Shown here piece by piece: positions 43,070 to 52,549 of a DNA stretch of 64,000 nt. Position numbers and translations under genes: made by a program. Numbering within the stretch: position 1 is the stretch's first letter; the number at the start of each line of letters is the position of its first letter. Source of the stretch: Algimonas ampicilliniresistens (GTDB lineage Bacteria > Pseudomonadota > Alphaproteobacteria > Caulobacterales > Maricaulaceae); NCBI RefSeq assembly GCF_030159955.1, contig NZ_BSNK01000002.1, forward strand, positions 434,001 to 498,000. The letters are read 5' to 3'. The notes beneath the pieces were generated by a model, which worked only from the letters and a program-made list of their open reading frames with translations, was not told the origin of the DNA and did not search any database.

Positions 43070-45139
43070 CTACTCTTCAGCGGTCATATCGTCATCTTTT
43101 TTGTCCCAACCGAGTTTTTCCGACAGGTTGAGGTCAAACTCTGGCATCGGATCGTCGCGGTTGGCGTCCTCGGCCAGATAGGTGTCCATCCAGCGCATCA
43201 GACGATAGGCGTAATCCGTCCGTGACGCCGCGTTACGATTGCCGTGTCCTTCATTCGGATAGAAGACGAGCCGGACCGGTGTGTCGGCCCGCACCTTCAT
43301 GGAGCGGTAGAGCTCCATCGACTGGCTCGGATGGACGCGCGTATCTTTCTCGCCATGCATGATGAGGGTCGGCGTCGTTGATTTCCCTGCATGGAAAATC
43401 GGAGACCGTTCCAGCAAGTTCATCCAATTATCTTCCCATGGCCATTTCAGCGAATGCACCAGATGCATTTCGTTTGGAATGTCGCTAGTGCCGAATTTCG
43501 AGACCTGGTTGGAAATACCGACGAACGGGACGGCCGCCGCGAAGTGCTCTGATTGCGCCGTTGCGCCCCACATTGAGGCGTAGCCGCCATAGGACCCGCC
43601 TGTGATACCGACGCGGTCCTTATCCACGATCCCGGCCTCGACCAGTGCATCGACGGCGTCAGTGAGATCATTAAACTCAGCGCCCGCATAATCGTTCTGA
43701 TGCTCTTTGGCGAAGGCGACGCCCCGGGCCGTTGAGCCGCGATAGTTGGGATAGAAAACAGCGTAACCGTCGCCCGCGCCGAACTGGCCAGGACGCGAAT
43801 AGGCGGTCAGCCAACCATCGGAATCATGGGATTCTGGACCGCCATGAACGGTCATGATGAGCGGCCAGCCCCCCGCAGGCTTGTCGCCATTGGGCGTGAT
43901 CAGCAGGCCTTCGATCTGGCGACCATCCCGTGCGGCAAAGGTGAAGGTCGTTTGCGGCGCGAGCGTGATGTCTTCCAGCCAGCTATTGATGTTTGTGAGT
44001 TTTTCCACGCGCCCCTGCTCAGCGGCAAAGACTTCGCGCGGATGGGCGGGGCTATCAGCCGTGAAGAAGAGTGCGCCGCCGCTGCCGACTTCCACATTGC
44101 GAACCACGATGTCGCTTGGTGTAGCGAACGTCCGCTCCGCCGTGCCTGTCAGGCTGTAGGACACAAGTGCGCTTTCGACGCCGCGGTGAGCATTGGCCAA
44201 GATGGAGTCATTATCTAACCATTCGACGTCAGTCACATGCTGAAGCGCGTTTGGCGTCAATTGCTGGAAGCTGCCATCACTGATGTTGGCGACCATCAGA
44301 ACGCCGGTTGCTGTGTCGTGAATGTCTGTGCCGGCATTAAAAGCGATACGCTGATTATCCGGTGAAATGACATAGGTTCCCAGTTTGCCAGGCGTCGGAA
44401 TTTCAACCCGAAGATCACCTGTTTTCGGATCGAGTACATGGAGACGGGTTTTCATCAACCCATCATCGACCAACGCTGTCGGCGCGGCGGCGACAACTAA
44501 GGTTTGGCCATTAGGGGATAGTTCCAAACTGGTGACATGTTTATCGTCAAAGAGTTTTGACGCCTTTTCGTCACCGCCTAACGAAGCGGTCCAAACGGCT
44601 CTCAGGGTCTGATCTTCTTCATAGGCGTAGGCATCAAAGCCCTTTTTCGCCAGCTTGGATTTGTCGTCATCCTTTTCCGTGGCTACAAAGAAGAGCGTGT
44701 CGCCATCGGGCGCGATGGCATAATCGCCCAAGCTTGTTTCATGCCGGAAAACTTGTGTGGCTTCGCCGCCGCTCAGAGAAATAGCGTAAAGTGCATTGTG
44801 TTTATCGTCACCGCGCCGGGTTCGGAAATAAACGGTTTGCCCGTCCGGACTAAACTGCAAACCGCTGACACTGCGTTCTGCGGTTGTGAACAGAACAGGC
44901 GCTGCGTCAGGGCGCATGATGTAAAGCTGGCTATTGGAACCGCCATCATCTTCGCCGGCATGCAGGTCTGGATATTTTGAAACCGTATAGGCGATGGTCT
45001 GCCCATCAGGTGCAACGGTCAGATTTCCCGCATTCTGGATTTTTGCAATATCATGAATTTCCATTGGCGCGGCTAAAGCCGGGGCCGTTGCGATAGCCAG
45101 AGCGGAGACTAATCCAGCAAGTGTGGAGATCGTTTTCAT
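43070..45139 (-). CDS. S9 family (prolyl oligopeptidase-like) peptidase, exported
   Basis: A 689-aa exported serine peptidase: signal peptide residues 1-23 (TAPALA), an N-terminal beta-propeller with WD40-like PD repeats (for example SPDGQTVYFRTRRGDD, SPNGQTLVVAAAP), and a C-terminal alpha/beta hydrolase domain. The nucleophile elbow GITGGSYGGYASMWG, the Asp in MHGEKDTRVHPSQS and the His in YPNEGHGNRN complete the triad. It belongs to the S9C acylaminoacyl/dipeptidyl peptidase-like group that scavenges peptides in the periplasm. Confidence 0.93.
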   Translation of the reverse strand: MKTISTLAGLVSALAIATAPALAAPMEIHDIAKIQNAGNLTVAPDGQTIAYTVSKYPDLHAGEDDGGSNSQLYIMRPDAAPVLFTTAERSVSGLQFSPDGQTVYFRTRRGDDKHNALYAISLSGGEATQVFRHETSLGDYAIAPDGDTLFFVATEKDDDKSKLAKKGFDAYAYEEDQTLRAVWTASLGGDEKASKLFDDKHVTSLELSPNGQTLVVAAAPTALVDDGLMKTRLHVLDPKTGDLRVEIPTPGKLGTYVISPDNQRIAFNAGTDIHDTATGVLMVANISDGSFQQLTPNALQHVTDVEWLDNDSILANAHRGVESALVSYSLTGTAERTFATPSDIVVRNVEVGSGGALFFTADSPAHPREVFAAEQGRVEKLTNINSWLEDITLAPQTTFTFAARDGRQIEGLLITPNGDKPAGGWPLIMTVHGGPESHDSDGWLTAYSRPGQFGAGDGYAVFYPNYRGSTARGVAFAKEHQNDYAGAEFNDLTDAVDALVEAGIVDKDRVGITGGSYGGYASMWGATAQSEHFAAAVPFVGISNQVSKFGTSDIPNEMHLVHSLKWPWEDNWMNLLERSPIFHAGKSTTPTLIMHGEKDTRVHPSQSMELYRSMKVRADTPVRLVFYPNEGHGNRNAASRTDYAYRLMRWMDTYLAEDANRDDPMPEFDLNLSEKLGWDKKDDDMTAEE

Positions 45140-45392
45140 AACATGTCCTCAAGGTAGCATTGATGGTCTGTGCACCCCCTACACAGAAAACAGATGCGAA
45201 CTCTAGTGGTCACAAGCGACATAAAGAAAAGTTGAACAAATAAAGATCGGGGTCGGGCTGGCGGCTCATCTCTGCGGAAGCGTGATGTAGACTAATTTAT
45301 CGTCTATTGGCTCTCGCCAATGTGATCGGTCGTGTGCAGCCTGTTCATGTTGAGCGCGTTAGACACATCCGTGTTACACAGGAATATGACCC
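45140..45392. other. Divergent intergenic region
   Basis: About 250 bases between the divergent S9 peptidase and DUF547 genes. It contains a small dyad ATTGGC-TCTC-GCCAAT (45306-45321) and an AGGAA ribosome site before ATG 45393. No coding frame is convincing. Confidence 0.4.
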
Positions 45393-46142
45393 ATGATCCG
45401 CAGCTTATTGCTCTCTATCGCGCTTGTGAGCGCCGCTGTTCCGGCCTTTGCCATGAATAGCGCTACATCCGATTATGCCGATGTGCTTAAACGGCACCTT
45501 TCGCCTGGCCCTGACGGGATATTGCTGTTCGATTACGCGGCTGTGCATGAGGGTGACGATCATGCAGTGATCGAAGCCTTTATTGAAGATCAAGCGGCGC
45601 GCGCGCCGTCTGAAATGGATGAGGCCGAGGCGCTTGCCTATTGGGCTAACCTCTACAATGCCGTGACGTTGGATGTGGTGCTGGACAATTATCCGCTCAA
45701 TTCCATCCGCCAATTCGGCCTGTTCAACACAGGGCCATGGGACAAGGAATTGGTCACGGTCGAAGGTGAGGCGTTGAGCCTGAACAATATCGAACATGGC
45801 ATCATGCGCGCGGAATACCCGTCGCCTTACATCCATTACATGGTCAATTGCGCCAGCATTGGCTGCCCGAACTTGATGGACCGCTTGTGGGAGGCCGAGA
45901 CGTTGGAGGTCGATCAAAAAGCGGCCGCCGCAGCCTACATCAATAGCGACAGGGGGCTAACGCTGAGCAACGGCACGATCTCTATCTCGAAAATCTACAA
46001 ATGGTATGCCGCTGATTTCGGCAGCAAGGATGATCTGCGAACGCACCTCGCAACCTATGCGACGGGCGAACGGCTCGATGCGCTGACGGGCGGTGATCGC
46101 TTCCGGGGGTCACACTATAGTTGGGATCTGAACCGGAAATAG
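45393..46142 (+). CDS. DUF547 domain protein, exported
   Basis: A 249-aa protein with a signal peptide (PAFA-M, residues 1-20). DUF547 signatures are AYWANLYNAVTLDVVLDNYPL and the NCASIGCPNL motif with two cysteines (about residues 153-158), followed by a conserved FGSKDDLRTHLATY stretch. Function is unknown, though the conserved Cys/Asn/His set has been likened to papain-like folds. It heads a DUF547-TVP38-MerA-like gene trio, a recurrent grouping in proteobacteria. Confidence 0.88.
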   Translation: MIRSLLLSIALVSAAVPAFAMNSATSDYADVLKRHLSPGPDGILLFDYAAVHEGDDHAVIEAFIEDQAARAPSEMDEAEALAYWANLYNAVTLDVVLDNYPLNSIRQFGLFNTGPWDKELVTVEGEALSLNNIEHGIMRAEYPSPYIHYMVNCASIGCPNLMDRLWEAETLEVDQKAAAAAYINSDRGLTLSNGTISISKIYKWYAADFGSKDDLRTHLATYATGERLDALTGGDRFRGSHYSWDLNRK

Positions 46143-46187
46143 TCTCTAAGACTATGCCGACTTTCAATCGATCCAAAACATTCGTCT

Positions 46188-46982
46188 ATGCGGATGACAA
46201 AGCCCACAAGACAAGCGATGACGACCTTAATCATGACAGCTGAACCGACAGACACACCATCCTCCAAACCGCTTTGGAAGCGCCTGCTGCCGCTGGCTAT
46301 AATCGCGGCGGCGTTAGCGGCTTTCTTCGCCTTAGGCGGGCCGGACTATGTGTCGATGGACAGTTTACGCGATAATCGCGAATTTCTTTCGGGGCTGGTG
46401 GCGGATAATTTCGTCCTCGTTCTGCTCGGCTTTATTGCGACTTATGCCATACTGGTCGCGATCAGTTTTCCGGGCGCCAGCTTCCTGTCCATTTTCGGAG
46501 GGTTCCTGTTTGGCGCGTTGGTCGGTGGGTTCGGCATCGTGGTCGGCGCCACGCTGGGCGCGACCGGGATTTTCCTAGCCGCGCGTTATGCATTTGGCGA
46601 TGCGCTGTCGAAAAAGGCGGGGCCCTATATGAAGAAGTTCGAAAAGGGCCTGAAAGAGAATGAACTCTCCTACCTTTTCATCCTGCGCCTGATCCCCGCC
46701 TTTCCCTTCTTTATCGTCAATATCGTCCCGGCTTTGTTTGATGTGAAGCTGCGCAATTATATGCTGAGCACGTTTTTCGGCATCATTCCCGGCGCGCTAG
46801 TTTACGCCAGCGTCGGTGCGGGCATTGGGGCAATTTTCGATGCGGGCGGTGAAGCCAAACTTGGCGGCTTGATGCTGCAGCCCAAAGTAATCCTGCCGAT
46901 CCTCGGTCTGATCACATTGAGCCTGATTCCCATCATTTATAAAAAAATCAAAGGCACGCCCGCTGGCGTTGCAGAAGGCTAA
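46188..46982 (+). CDS. TVP38/TMEM64 family (VTT/DedA-like) membrane protein
   Basis: A 264-aa membrane protein with five to six hydrophobic helices. The VTT core is visible in FPGASFLSIFGGFLFGALVGG (about residues 95-115) and LRLIPAFPFFIVNIVPALFDVKLRNYMLSTFFGIIPGALVYASVG. DedA-superfamily relatives are lipid or ion transporters. ATG 46188 is the first in frame; ATG 46218 is an alternative, and neither has a strong ribosome site. The next gene begins one base after its stop. Confidence 0.88.
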   Translation: MRMTKPTRQAMTTLIMTAEPTDTPSSKPLWKRLLPLAIIAAALAAFFALGGPDYVSMDSLRDNREFLSGLVADNFVLVLLGFIATYAILVAISFPGASFLSIFGGFLFGALVGGFGIVVGATLGATGIFLAARYAFGDALSKKAGPYMKKFEKGLKENELSYLFILRLIPAFPFFIVNIVPALFDVKLRNYMLSTFFGIIPGALVYASVGAGIGAIFDAGGEAKLGGLMLQPKVILPILGLITLSLIPIIYKKIKGTPAGVAEG

Positions 46983-46983
46983 T

Positions 46984-48405
46984 ATGTCTAAAACGGTTCA
47001 CGAGGTCGATCTCTGCGTTATCGGCGCAGGCTCTGCAGGACTTTCGGTCGCTTACGGCGCGTCGCATCTGGGACGGTCCGTCGTTTTGTTTGAGCGCGAA
47101 GATATGGGCGGTGATTGCCTCAACACAGGCTGCGTGCCGTCCAAGGCGTTGATCAAGGCGGCCAAAGTTGCGCATGATCGCCGCCATGGCTCGGAATATG
47201 GTATTGCGCCAGTGGAACCCGACATCGATTTCAAGGCCGTGAAAGCCCATGTTCAGGGCGTGATCGACCAAATCGCGCCAGTCGATTCGGTCGAACGATA
47301 TGAAGGCTTCGGCGTCACCGTAATCACCGAAGATGCACGTTTCGAAGATGAAAAAACCATCGTCTCCGACAGCCATATTGTTCGCGCCAAACGGATTGTC
47401 GTAGCGGCTGGATCACGCGCCTCTGCCCCGCCTATTCCGGGCCTCGCCGATGTGCCTTACCTCACCAATGAGAGCATCTTTCAGGTCTCGACGCTGCCTA
47501 AACATCTGCTGATCATCGGGTCCGGCCCGATTGGTCTGGAAATGGGGCAAAGCTTCCGCCGTCTTGGCTCCAAAGTGACCATTGTCGATATCGCTGAACC
47601 GCTCGGTCGCTCCGATCCTGAACACGCCAAGACTTTAATCGAGGCCCTCAAATCCGAAGGCGTCGAGTTCCGCGCCCCCGTTAAAACTAAAAAAGTCTCC
47701 AAGACGGCCCGGACGTTCAAGATCGAGTTTGAAGATGGCGAAGCGATCACAGGCTCGCATTTGCTGGTCGCCGCTGGCCGCGCACCGAATGTTGACGGAC
47801 TCGATCTAGAAAAAGGCGGCGTTAAATATGACCGCTCCGGCATCCAGACGGATGAAGCCCTGCGTACATCGAACCCGCGCGTCTATGCGGCGGGCGACAT
47901 TGCGGCGGGCAAGGGCGGGCTGACCCATGCAGCGGGCTTTCACGCTGGCGCGCTGATCAAGAACCTCTATTTTATGCCGCCGGGATTGGGTGGGATGTTC
48001 GCCAAAGCGACCACCAACCGCATGCCTGCCGTGATTTATACACAGCCCGAACTCGGAAATATCGGCGCAGGCCATAACGACGCGGCCAAAACCTTACATT
48101 TCGATTTCGAGGAAAACGATCGCTCTATCGCCGAACGCGACACGGTGGGCGGGCTGAAGCTCTATCTCGACGCCAAAGGCAAAGTGATCGGCGCGTCCTG
48201 TCTGGGCAGCCAAGCCGGGGAGATCATCAATACGGTCAGCCTCGCCATGGCGGGTAAGCTCAAACTCAGTCAAATATCCGGGATGATCTCGCCCTATCCA
48301 ACCCGGACCGAAGTGGTGAAACGCACCGCCTCATCCAACTTCACTGAGGCAATCTTTGGTCCCAAAGCCCGCGCCTTGGCCGGGTTTTGGGCCAAATTCC
48401 AATAA
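46984..48405 (+). CDS. MerA/Lpd-like FAD-dependent disulfide oxidoreductase
   Basis: A 473-aa pyridine nucleotide-disulfide oxidoreductase. The FAD motif is VIGAGSAGLSVAYGA, the redox disulfide is in GGDCLNTGCVPSKALIKAA, and the NAD(P)H motif is IIGSGPIGLEMGQ. The C-terminal His-Glu dyad of true lipoamide dehydrogenases is replaced by PYPTRTE (Tyr for His), as in mercuric reductases, and there is no HMA domain or C-terminal Cys pair. So neither lipoamide nor Hg(II) is a safe substrate. It is coupled to the TVP38 gene. Confidence 0.88.
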   Translation: MSKTVHEVDLCVIGAGSAGLSVAYGASHLGRSVVLFEREDMGGDCLNTGCVPSKALIKAAKVAHDRRHGSEYGIAPVEPDIDFKAVKAHVQGVIDQIAPVDSVERYEGFGVTVITEDARFEDEKTIVSDSHIVRAKRIVVAAGSRASAPPIPGLADVPYLTNESIFQVSTLPKHLLIIGSGPIGLEMGQSFRRLGSKVTIVDIAEPLGRSDPEHAKTLIEALKSEGVEFRAPVKTKKVSKTARTFKIEFEDGEAITGSHLLVAAGRAPNVDGLDLEKGGVKYDRSGIQTDEALRTSNPRVYAAGDIAAGKGGLTHAAGFHAGALIKNLYFMPPGLGGMFAKATTNRMPAVIYTQPELGNIGAGHNDAAKTLHFDFEENDRSIAERDTVGGLKLYLDAKGKVIGASCLGSQAGEIINTVSLAMAGKLKLSQISGMISPYPTRTEVVKRTASSNFTEAIFGPKARALAGFWAKFQ

Positions 48406-48474
48406 CGCGTAAGCGGTCCGTAAACGCATTGTGGAATGCCACAAAACTTTAATGTCCGCGGGCCGTATCAGCGC

Positions 48475-48480
48475 TATAAT
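48475..48480 (+). promoter_or_regulatory. gspE -10 element, probable leaderless start
   Basis: A consensus TATAAT ends 6 bases before the gspE ATG (48487), so transcription would start at the ATG. No -35 match is seen at 17 bp, so an activator or alternative sigma factor may be needed. Confidence 0.4.
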
Positions 48481-48486
48481 GGGTGA

Positions 48487-49971
48487 ATGTCTGCCCCTGC
48501 GTCACGACCTGCTCTGAGCTATACCTTCGCGCGCCAGCACGGCGTTATCGCTGTGCCGGGCGTGGATGGATCGGTCACACTGGCGCATAAAGCGTCTGCG
48601 TCGCGTGACGCGCTGATCGAAGCGCGCCGGGCCGTCGGCCACACTGTTTTACGCGAAACCCTGACACCGGAAGCCTTTGAGCAGCGGCTTAGCAGCATTT
48701 ATGCGCAAGCCGATCTGGCGGGTGCGTCAGAAGATGCGCTCGGCGCACCGCAGGATTTGTCCGCACTCGCCGATGGTCTGCCGCGCACGTCGGACTTACT
48801 GGACAGCTCAGATGACGCGCCGATCATCCGCTTGATCAATGGAGTTTTGCAGGAAGCCATTCGGTCCCGCGCGTCCGACATCCATATTGAGCCGTATGAG
48901 GAGCGCCTGTCCGTGCGCTTTCGGATTGACGGCACTTTGTCGGAAGCTTTGTCACTTCCCGCCCGCCTCGCGCCCGCTCTGACCTCGCGTGTCAAAGTGA
49001 TGAGCCGACTGGATATTGCCCAGAAACGCATTCCGCAGGATGGTCGCTTTTCACTTAATCTTGGCGAACGCGCGATCGATCTGCGCGTCTCGACCTTGCC
49101 GTCTCGCCATGGTGAACGGGTAGTGATGCGGATTTTGGAAAAAGATAATCAGCGCATGGCTCTCGAAGAACTCGGCATGGCAGAGGCCGTGCAAGAGGCT
49201 TTTGCCAGCGCATTGGCGCGACCCAATGGCATCATCCTCGTCACCGGGCCGACGGGCTCGGGTAAGACAACCTCGCTCTATGCGGCGCTGTCCCGGCTCA
49301 ATGATGGGTCGCGCAATATTCTTACGGTTGAAGACCCGGTCGAATATGCGCTCGACGGGATCGGGCAGACGCAGGTCAATAATGCGGTTGGGATGAGCTT
49401 CGCCGCCGGGCTACGCGCGATCCTGCGCCAAGACCCGGACGTGGTCATGGTGGGGGAAATCCGCGATCCGGAAACGGCGGAAATTGCGGTGCAAGCATCG
49501 CTGACCGGCCATCTTGTCCTCTCCACGGTGCACACCAACTCTGCCATCGCCTCCGTTGCGCGTCTCCGTGACATGGGGGTGGAGCCGTTCTTGTTATCGT
49601 CAACACTGACCGCATTGGTCGCGCAGCGTCTGGTTCGCCGCCTCTGCGATGGCTGCAAGGACCCTTATACGCCAACGGCGGCTGAACGGGCTGAGCTTGG
49701 CATCAAGGGACGTGGCCTGACATTTTATAAGCCGGTCGGTTGTCCGAAATGTTCGGGCGTCGGGTTTTCGGGTCGACTTGGTATTTACGAAATTGTGCCG
49801 ATGGACGAAACGATGCGCGGGATGATCCATGCGGGTGCAACCGAATCTGAGATGGCCACACATGCTTTTGCCAGCCGTCAGACTTTGCTGGCGGACGGGG
49901 CCGATAAGGTTGCGGCGGGCCTGACCAGTTCAGACGAAGTTTTGCGCGTCTGCCGCTCGGACGAGATCTAG
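48487..49971 (+). CDS. gspE: Type II secretion ATPase GspE
   Basis: A 494-aa cytoplasmic ATPase that powers pseudopilus assembly. The N1/N2 region precedes SRASDIHIEPYEERLSVRFRIDG. Walker A is GPTGSGKTT (about residue 258), the Asp box is TVEDPVEY, and the GEIRDPETAEIAVQASLTGH block holds the Walker B glutamate and His box. The zinc CxxC pairs (CDGCKDP, CPKCSG) that are typical of GspE are intact. First gene of the gsp operon. Confidence 0.95.
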   Translation: MSAPASRPALSYTFARQHGVIAVPGVDGSVTLAHKASASRDALIEARRAVGHTVLRETLTPEAFEQRLSSIYAQADLAGASEDALGAPQDLSALADGLPRTSDLLDSSDDAPIIRLINGVLQEAIRSRASDIHIEPYEERLSVRFRIDGTLSEALSLPARLAPALTSRVKVMSRLDIAQKRIPQDGRFSLNLGERAIDLRVSTLPSRHGERVVMRILEKDNQRMALEELGMAEAVQEAFASALARPNGIILVTGPTGSGKTTSLYAALSRLNDGSRNILTVEDPVEYALDGIGQTQVNNAVGMSFAAGLRAILRQDPDVVMVGEIRDPETAEIAVQASLTGHLVLSTVHTNSAIASVARLRDMGVEPFLLSSTLTALVAQRLVRRLCDGCKDPYTPTAAERAELGIKGRGLTFYKPVGCPKCSGVGFSGRLGIYEIVPMDETMRGMIHAGATESEMATHAFASRQTLLADGADKVAAGLTSSDEVLRVCRSDEI

Positions 49972-49974
49972 CGC

Positions 49975-51189
49975 GTGGATGCGTTCGATTATGCCGCGCT
50001 CGACGCCTCGGGGACACGGCGCAAAGGCACGCTCATGGCCGGGTCGGCGCGGGCGGCGCGGGATCAATTGCGTGCGCGGCGGCTAACTCCGGTTGAGGTT
50101 AAACCGTCCCGCAAACGTGCTCGGTCGGATGAAACGGCAGAGGCGGGACGATCGCGCATCAAGCGCGCTCATATCACCCGCGCCGCCCGCCAGCTCGCCA
50201 TTCTCATTTCTGCGGCGACCCCAGTTGAGGAAGCGCTGCGCATCACGGCACTGCAATTTGAACGCTCCCGTCTGCGCGGAGTTCTGCTCGACGCGCGCGG
50301 GCAAGTGATGGAAGGCGCAAGGCTCAGCGAAGCGCTGTCGCGTCATCCTAATGTGTTCGATCCGCTATTTACCGCCATGGTCGCGGCGGGGGAAACGGCG
50401 GGGCAACTGGGCCCCGTGCTAGAGCGCCGCGCCGACGATATGGAAGCCGCCGATGCTATCCGCCGCAAAATATTGGGCGCGACCATCTATCCATTACTGC
50501 TCATGGCTGTCGCCTTGATTGTGACCATTATCTTGCTAACGCTGGTTGTGCCGAAAGTGGCGGAGCAATTTGTCGTGCTCGGCGAAACCCTACCGCCTTT
50601 GACACGCGGCACGATTGCGGCGTCCGATTTCCTGAAGGCGAATTGGTGGGCGCTGCTGATCGGGATTGGTGGGGCTTACCTCCTCTTCTCGCTGTGGAAG
50701 CGCCGTCCGTCGGGTCGCAAGATTTGGGACGCGTTCAAGTTGCGTTTGCCCGTGATCGGGCGGATTATCCGTAACCTCGAAGCGGCGCGGTTTTCACGCA
50801 CGATTGCCGGGTTGATCTCAGCTGGAACGCCAGCGCTCGCTGCGATGGAAACGGCACGCCACACGCTCCGCAACCGGGTCATGTTTGAGGCCGTCGGCGA
50901 CGCCGTATTGCGCGTGCGCGAAGGCACCGCCGTGAGTGCGGCGCTTAAACAAACGCAGGTTTTCCCGCCGCTCGTCGTGCAAATGGTATTGGGCGGTGAG
51001 GCATCTGGAAAGACGGGACAAATGTTCGCTAAATCCGCTGACTATCTGGAGGGCGAGTTTGAAGCGGCGACGCAGATTTTTCTGGCGCTGTTAGAACCGC
51101 TCATCATCATCCTTTTGGGCGGGATCGTCTTGCTGATCGCGGCTGCTATTTTCTTGCCCATCTTGCAGCTCAATACGCTGAGTTTTTAA
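49975..51189 (+). CDS. gspF: Type II secretion inner-membrane platform protein GspF
   Basis: A 404-aa protein starting at GTG 49975, 3 bases after gspE. It opens with FDYAALDASGTRRKG, the family N-terminus, followed by two GspF/PilC domains (about 70-190 and 270-395) and three membrane helices (about 170, 220 and 380). It forms the inner-membrane platform contacting GspE and GspL. Confidence 0.95.
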   Translation: MDAFDYAALDASGTRRKGTLMAGSARAARDQLRARRLTPVEVKPSRKRARSDETAEAGRSRIKRAHITRAARQLAILISAATPVEEALRITALQFERSRLRGVLLDARGQVMEGARLSEALSRHPNVFDPLFTAMVAAGETAGQLGPVLERRADDMEAADAIRRKILGATIYPLLLMAVALIVTIILLTLVVPKVAEQFVVLGETLPPLTRGTIAASDFLKANWWALLIGIGGAYLLFSLWKRRPSGRKIWDAFKLRLPVIGRIIRNLEAARFSRTIAGLISAGTPALAAMETARHTLRNRVMFEAVGDAVLRVREGTAVSAALKQTQVFPPLVVQMVLGGEASGKTGQMFAKSADYLEGEFEAATQIFLALLEPLIIILLGGIVLLIAAAIFLPILQLNTLSF

Positions 51190-51206
51190 AGTCTAACTTT
51201 TAGGAG

Positions 51207-51222
51207 TGTTTCACGTGAAACA
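51207..51222. promoter_or_regulatory. parS centromere site (ParB binding), copy 2, at the gspG start
   Basis: The same exact palindrome TGTTTCACGTGAAACA. It abuts the gspG Shine-Dalgarno (AGGAG, 51202-51206) and contains the GTG start codon (51215-51217). ParB loading here would lie directly on the gspF-gspG junction. Confidence 0.9.
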
Positions 51223-51676
51223 ACCGACCGAACATTCAAGAAACCGGCAGCCCCGAAATAGATCGGCAGAAGATGGATTTACTCTAACTGAAGTGTTGGT
51301 CACGATGGCCATTATCGGTTTGCTGGCGACAGGCGTCGTGTTGGCGGTGCTGCCGCGACTGGGCGATGCATCAATTACCAAGGCGCGCGCCGATATCGCT
51401 TCATATGAAACGGCGATGGAGTTCTTCCGATTAGATCATTTCCGTTTCCCGACGGAACAGGAAGGGCTGCAAGCGCTCGTTGAAGCGCCCGCTGGTTTAA
51501 ACGCGGCGAAATATCCAGCAGAAGGCTATGTGCAACGGTTGCGCGATGACCCGTGGGGCAATGCTTATGTCTATCGTAACCCCGGTGAATTCGGAGCCTT
51601 CGATATTCTGAGCTATGGCGCGGATGGACAGGAAGGCGGCGAGGGCGCCGATGCTGACATTGGCAACTGGCAGTAA
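51215..51676 (+). CDS. gspG: Type II secretion major pseudopilin GspG
   Basis: A 153-aa major pseudopilin. GTG 51215 is chosen because AGGAG is 8 bases upstream; a GTG at 51206 is inside that Shine-Dalgarno. The prepilin peptidase site is DG-FTLTEVLVTMAIIGLLA, with Glu at +5 and the hydrophobic helix after it. The leader before the cleavage site, about 22 residues, is longer than usual. The globular domain has the GspG features RFPTEQEGLQALVEAP and DPWGNAYVYRNPG, with calcium-site acidic residues near the end. Confidence 0.94.
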   Translation: MKQPTEHSRNRQPRNRSAEDGFTLTEVLVTMAIIGLLATGVVLAVLPRLGDASITKARADIASYETAMEFFRLDHFRFPTEQEGLQALVEAPAGLNAAKYPAEGYVQRLRDDPWGNAYVYRNPGEFGAFDILSYGADGQEGGEGADADIGNWQ

Positions 51677-52136
51677 AACCTATCGCGATGAGGGTTTCAG
51701 CCTCGTCGAATTGCTGGCGGTCCTCGCGATCCTATCTCTCATGGTCGGCGCGGTCGTGCTGAATCTGCCGCAACCGCGCTCTCAGACTGACCGCACCACG
51801 GAAGCCATGGCGGCGCAGCTAACGCGGTTTCTAGGTGACGGCGCGGTGGCGGGTGAAATGCGCGCCCTTGGTCTTGATGCTGAGACGCTGAGCCTGTTCC
51901 GGCATGACGGGACGCAGTGGGTGCGCAGCGCGGACCTGTCTTGGCCCGACGATGCCCGATTGAGCCTAGAGCGCGATGGTCAGCGCCTAGACATCCCTGA
52001 AACATCAGAGCCAATTTTATTGTTCGAGCCCTATGGCGTAGTGCCGGATTTCACATTCACGCTCAGTGCGCGTGATGCGCGCTATGAGTTGAGCGCCGAT
52101 GCACGCGGTCAAATCGTTCGCACGGTTGACCGATGA
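51651..52136 (+). CDS. gspH: Type II secretion minor pseudopilin GspH
   Basis: A 161-aa minor pseudopilin that overlaps gspG by 26 bases; ATG 51651 has GAGGG upstream. The processing site is DEG-FSLVELLAVLAILSLMVG. The remainder is a short GspH-type beta domain (FLGDGAVAGEMRALGL). It stops in an ATGA overlap with gspI. Confidence 0.88.
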   Translation: MLTLATGSKTYRDEGFSLVELLAVLAILSLMVGAVVLNLPQPRSQTDRTTEAMAAQLTRFLGDGAVAGEMRALGLDAETLSLFRHDGTQWVRSADLSWPDDARLSLERDGQRLDIPETSEPILLFEPYGVVPDFTFTLSARDARYELSADARGQIVRTVDR

Positions 52137-52549
52137 TCCGACAGACTCGAAAACAAGACGGATTCACGCTGGTCGAGGTGCTGGTCAGCCTCGCCATTTT
52201 CAGCCTCGCTATTGTCGGACTTAACCGCGCGGCGACCTTGGCCGTGTCGGGTACGGCCACGTTGCAACTTCGCACGCATGCGGGGTTCGTCGCCGACAAT
52301 GCAGTCGTGCTGACCCGGATCGCGCCATTAGATCTTGGAACTGAGCGCAGCCAGGTCGATTCCGGCGGCATGGCATTTGATGTGGTCGTGGAAACCTCCG
52401 CGACGGACCAGACAGGGTTTTACGAAATCGCGGTTCGCGTGACCGAGCGTGACCAGGACCGCATTGTGTCCGAGCGTCGGGCCTTTCGCTATGTTCAGTC
52501 CGTAATCGCCCCCCCGCCCGATCAAGATAATGGCGAGACGTCAGAATGA
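52133..52549 (+). CDS. gspI: Type II secretion minor pseudopilin GspI
   Basis: A 138-aa minor pseudopilin with the processing site QDG-FTLVEVLVSLAIFSLAIVGL. VNRAATLAVSG-like helix sequence and the short beta domain match GspI. GspI, J, K and H form the pseudopilus tip. Overlaps at both ends (ATGA) couple it to gspH and gspJ. Confidence 0.9.
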   Translation: MIRQTRKQDGFTLVEVLVSLAIFSLAIVGLNRAATLAVSGTATLQLRTHAGFVADNAVVLTRIAPLDLGTERSQVDSGGMAFDVVVETSATDQTGFYEIAVRVTERDQDRIVSERRAFRYVQSVIAPPPDQDNGETSE

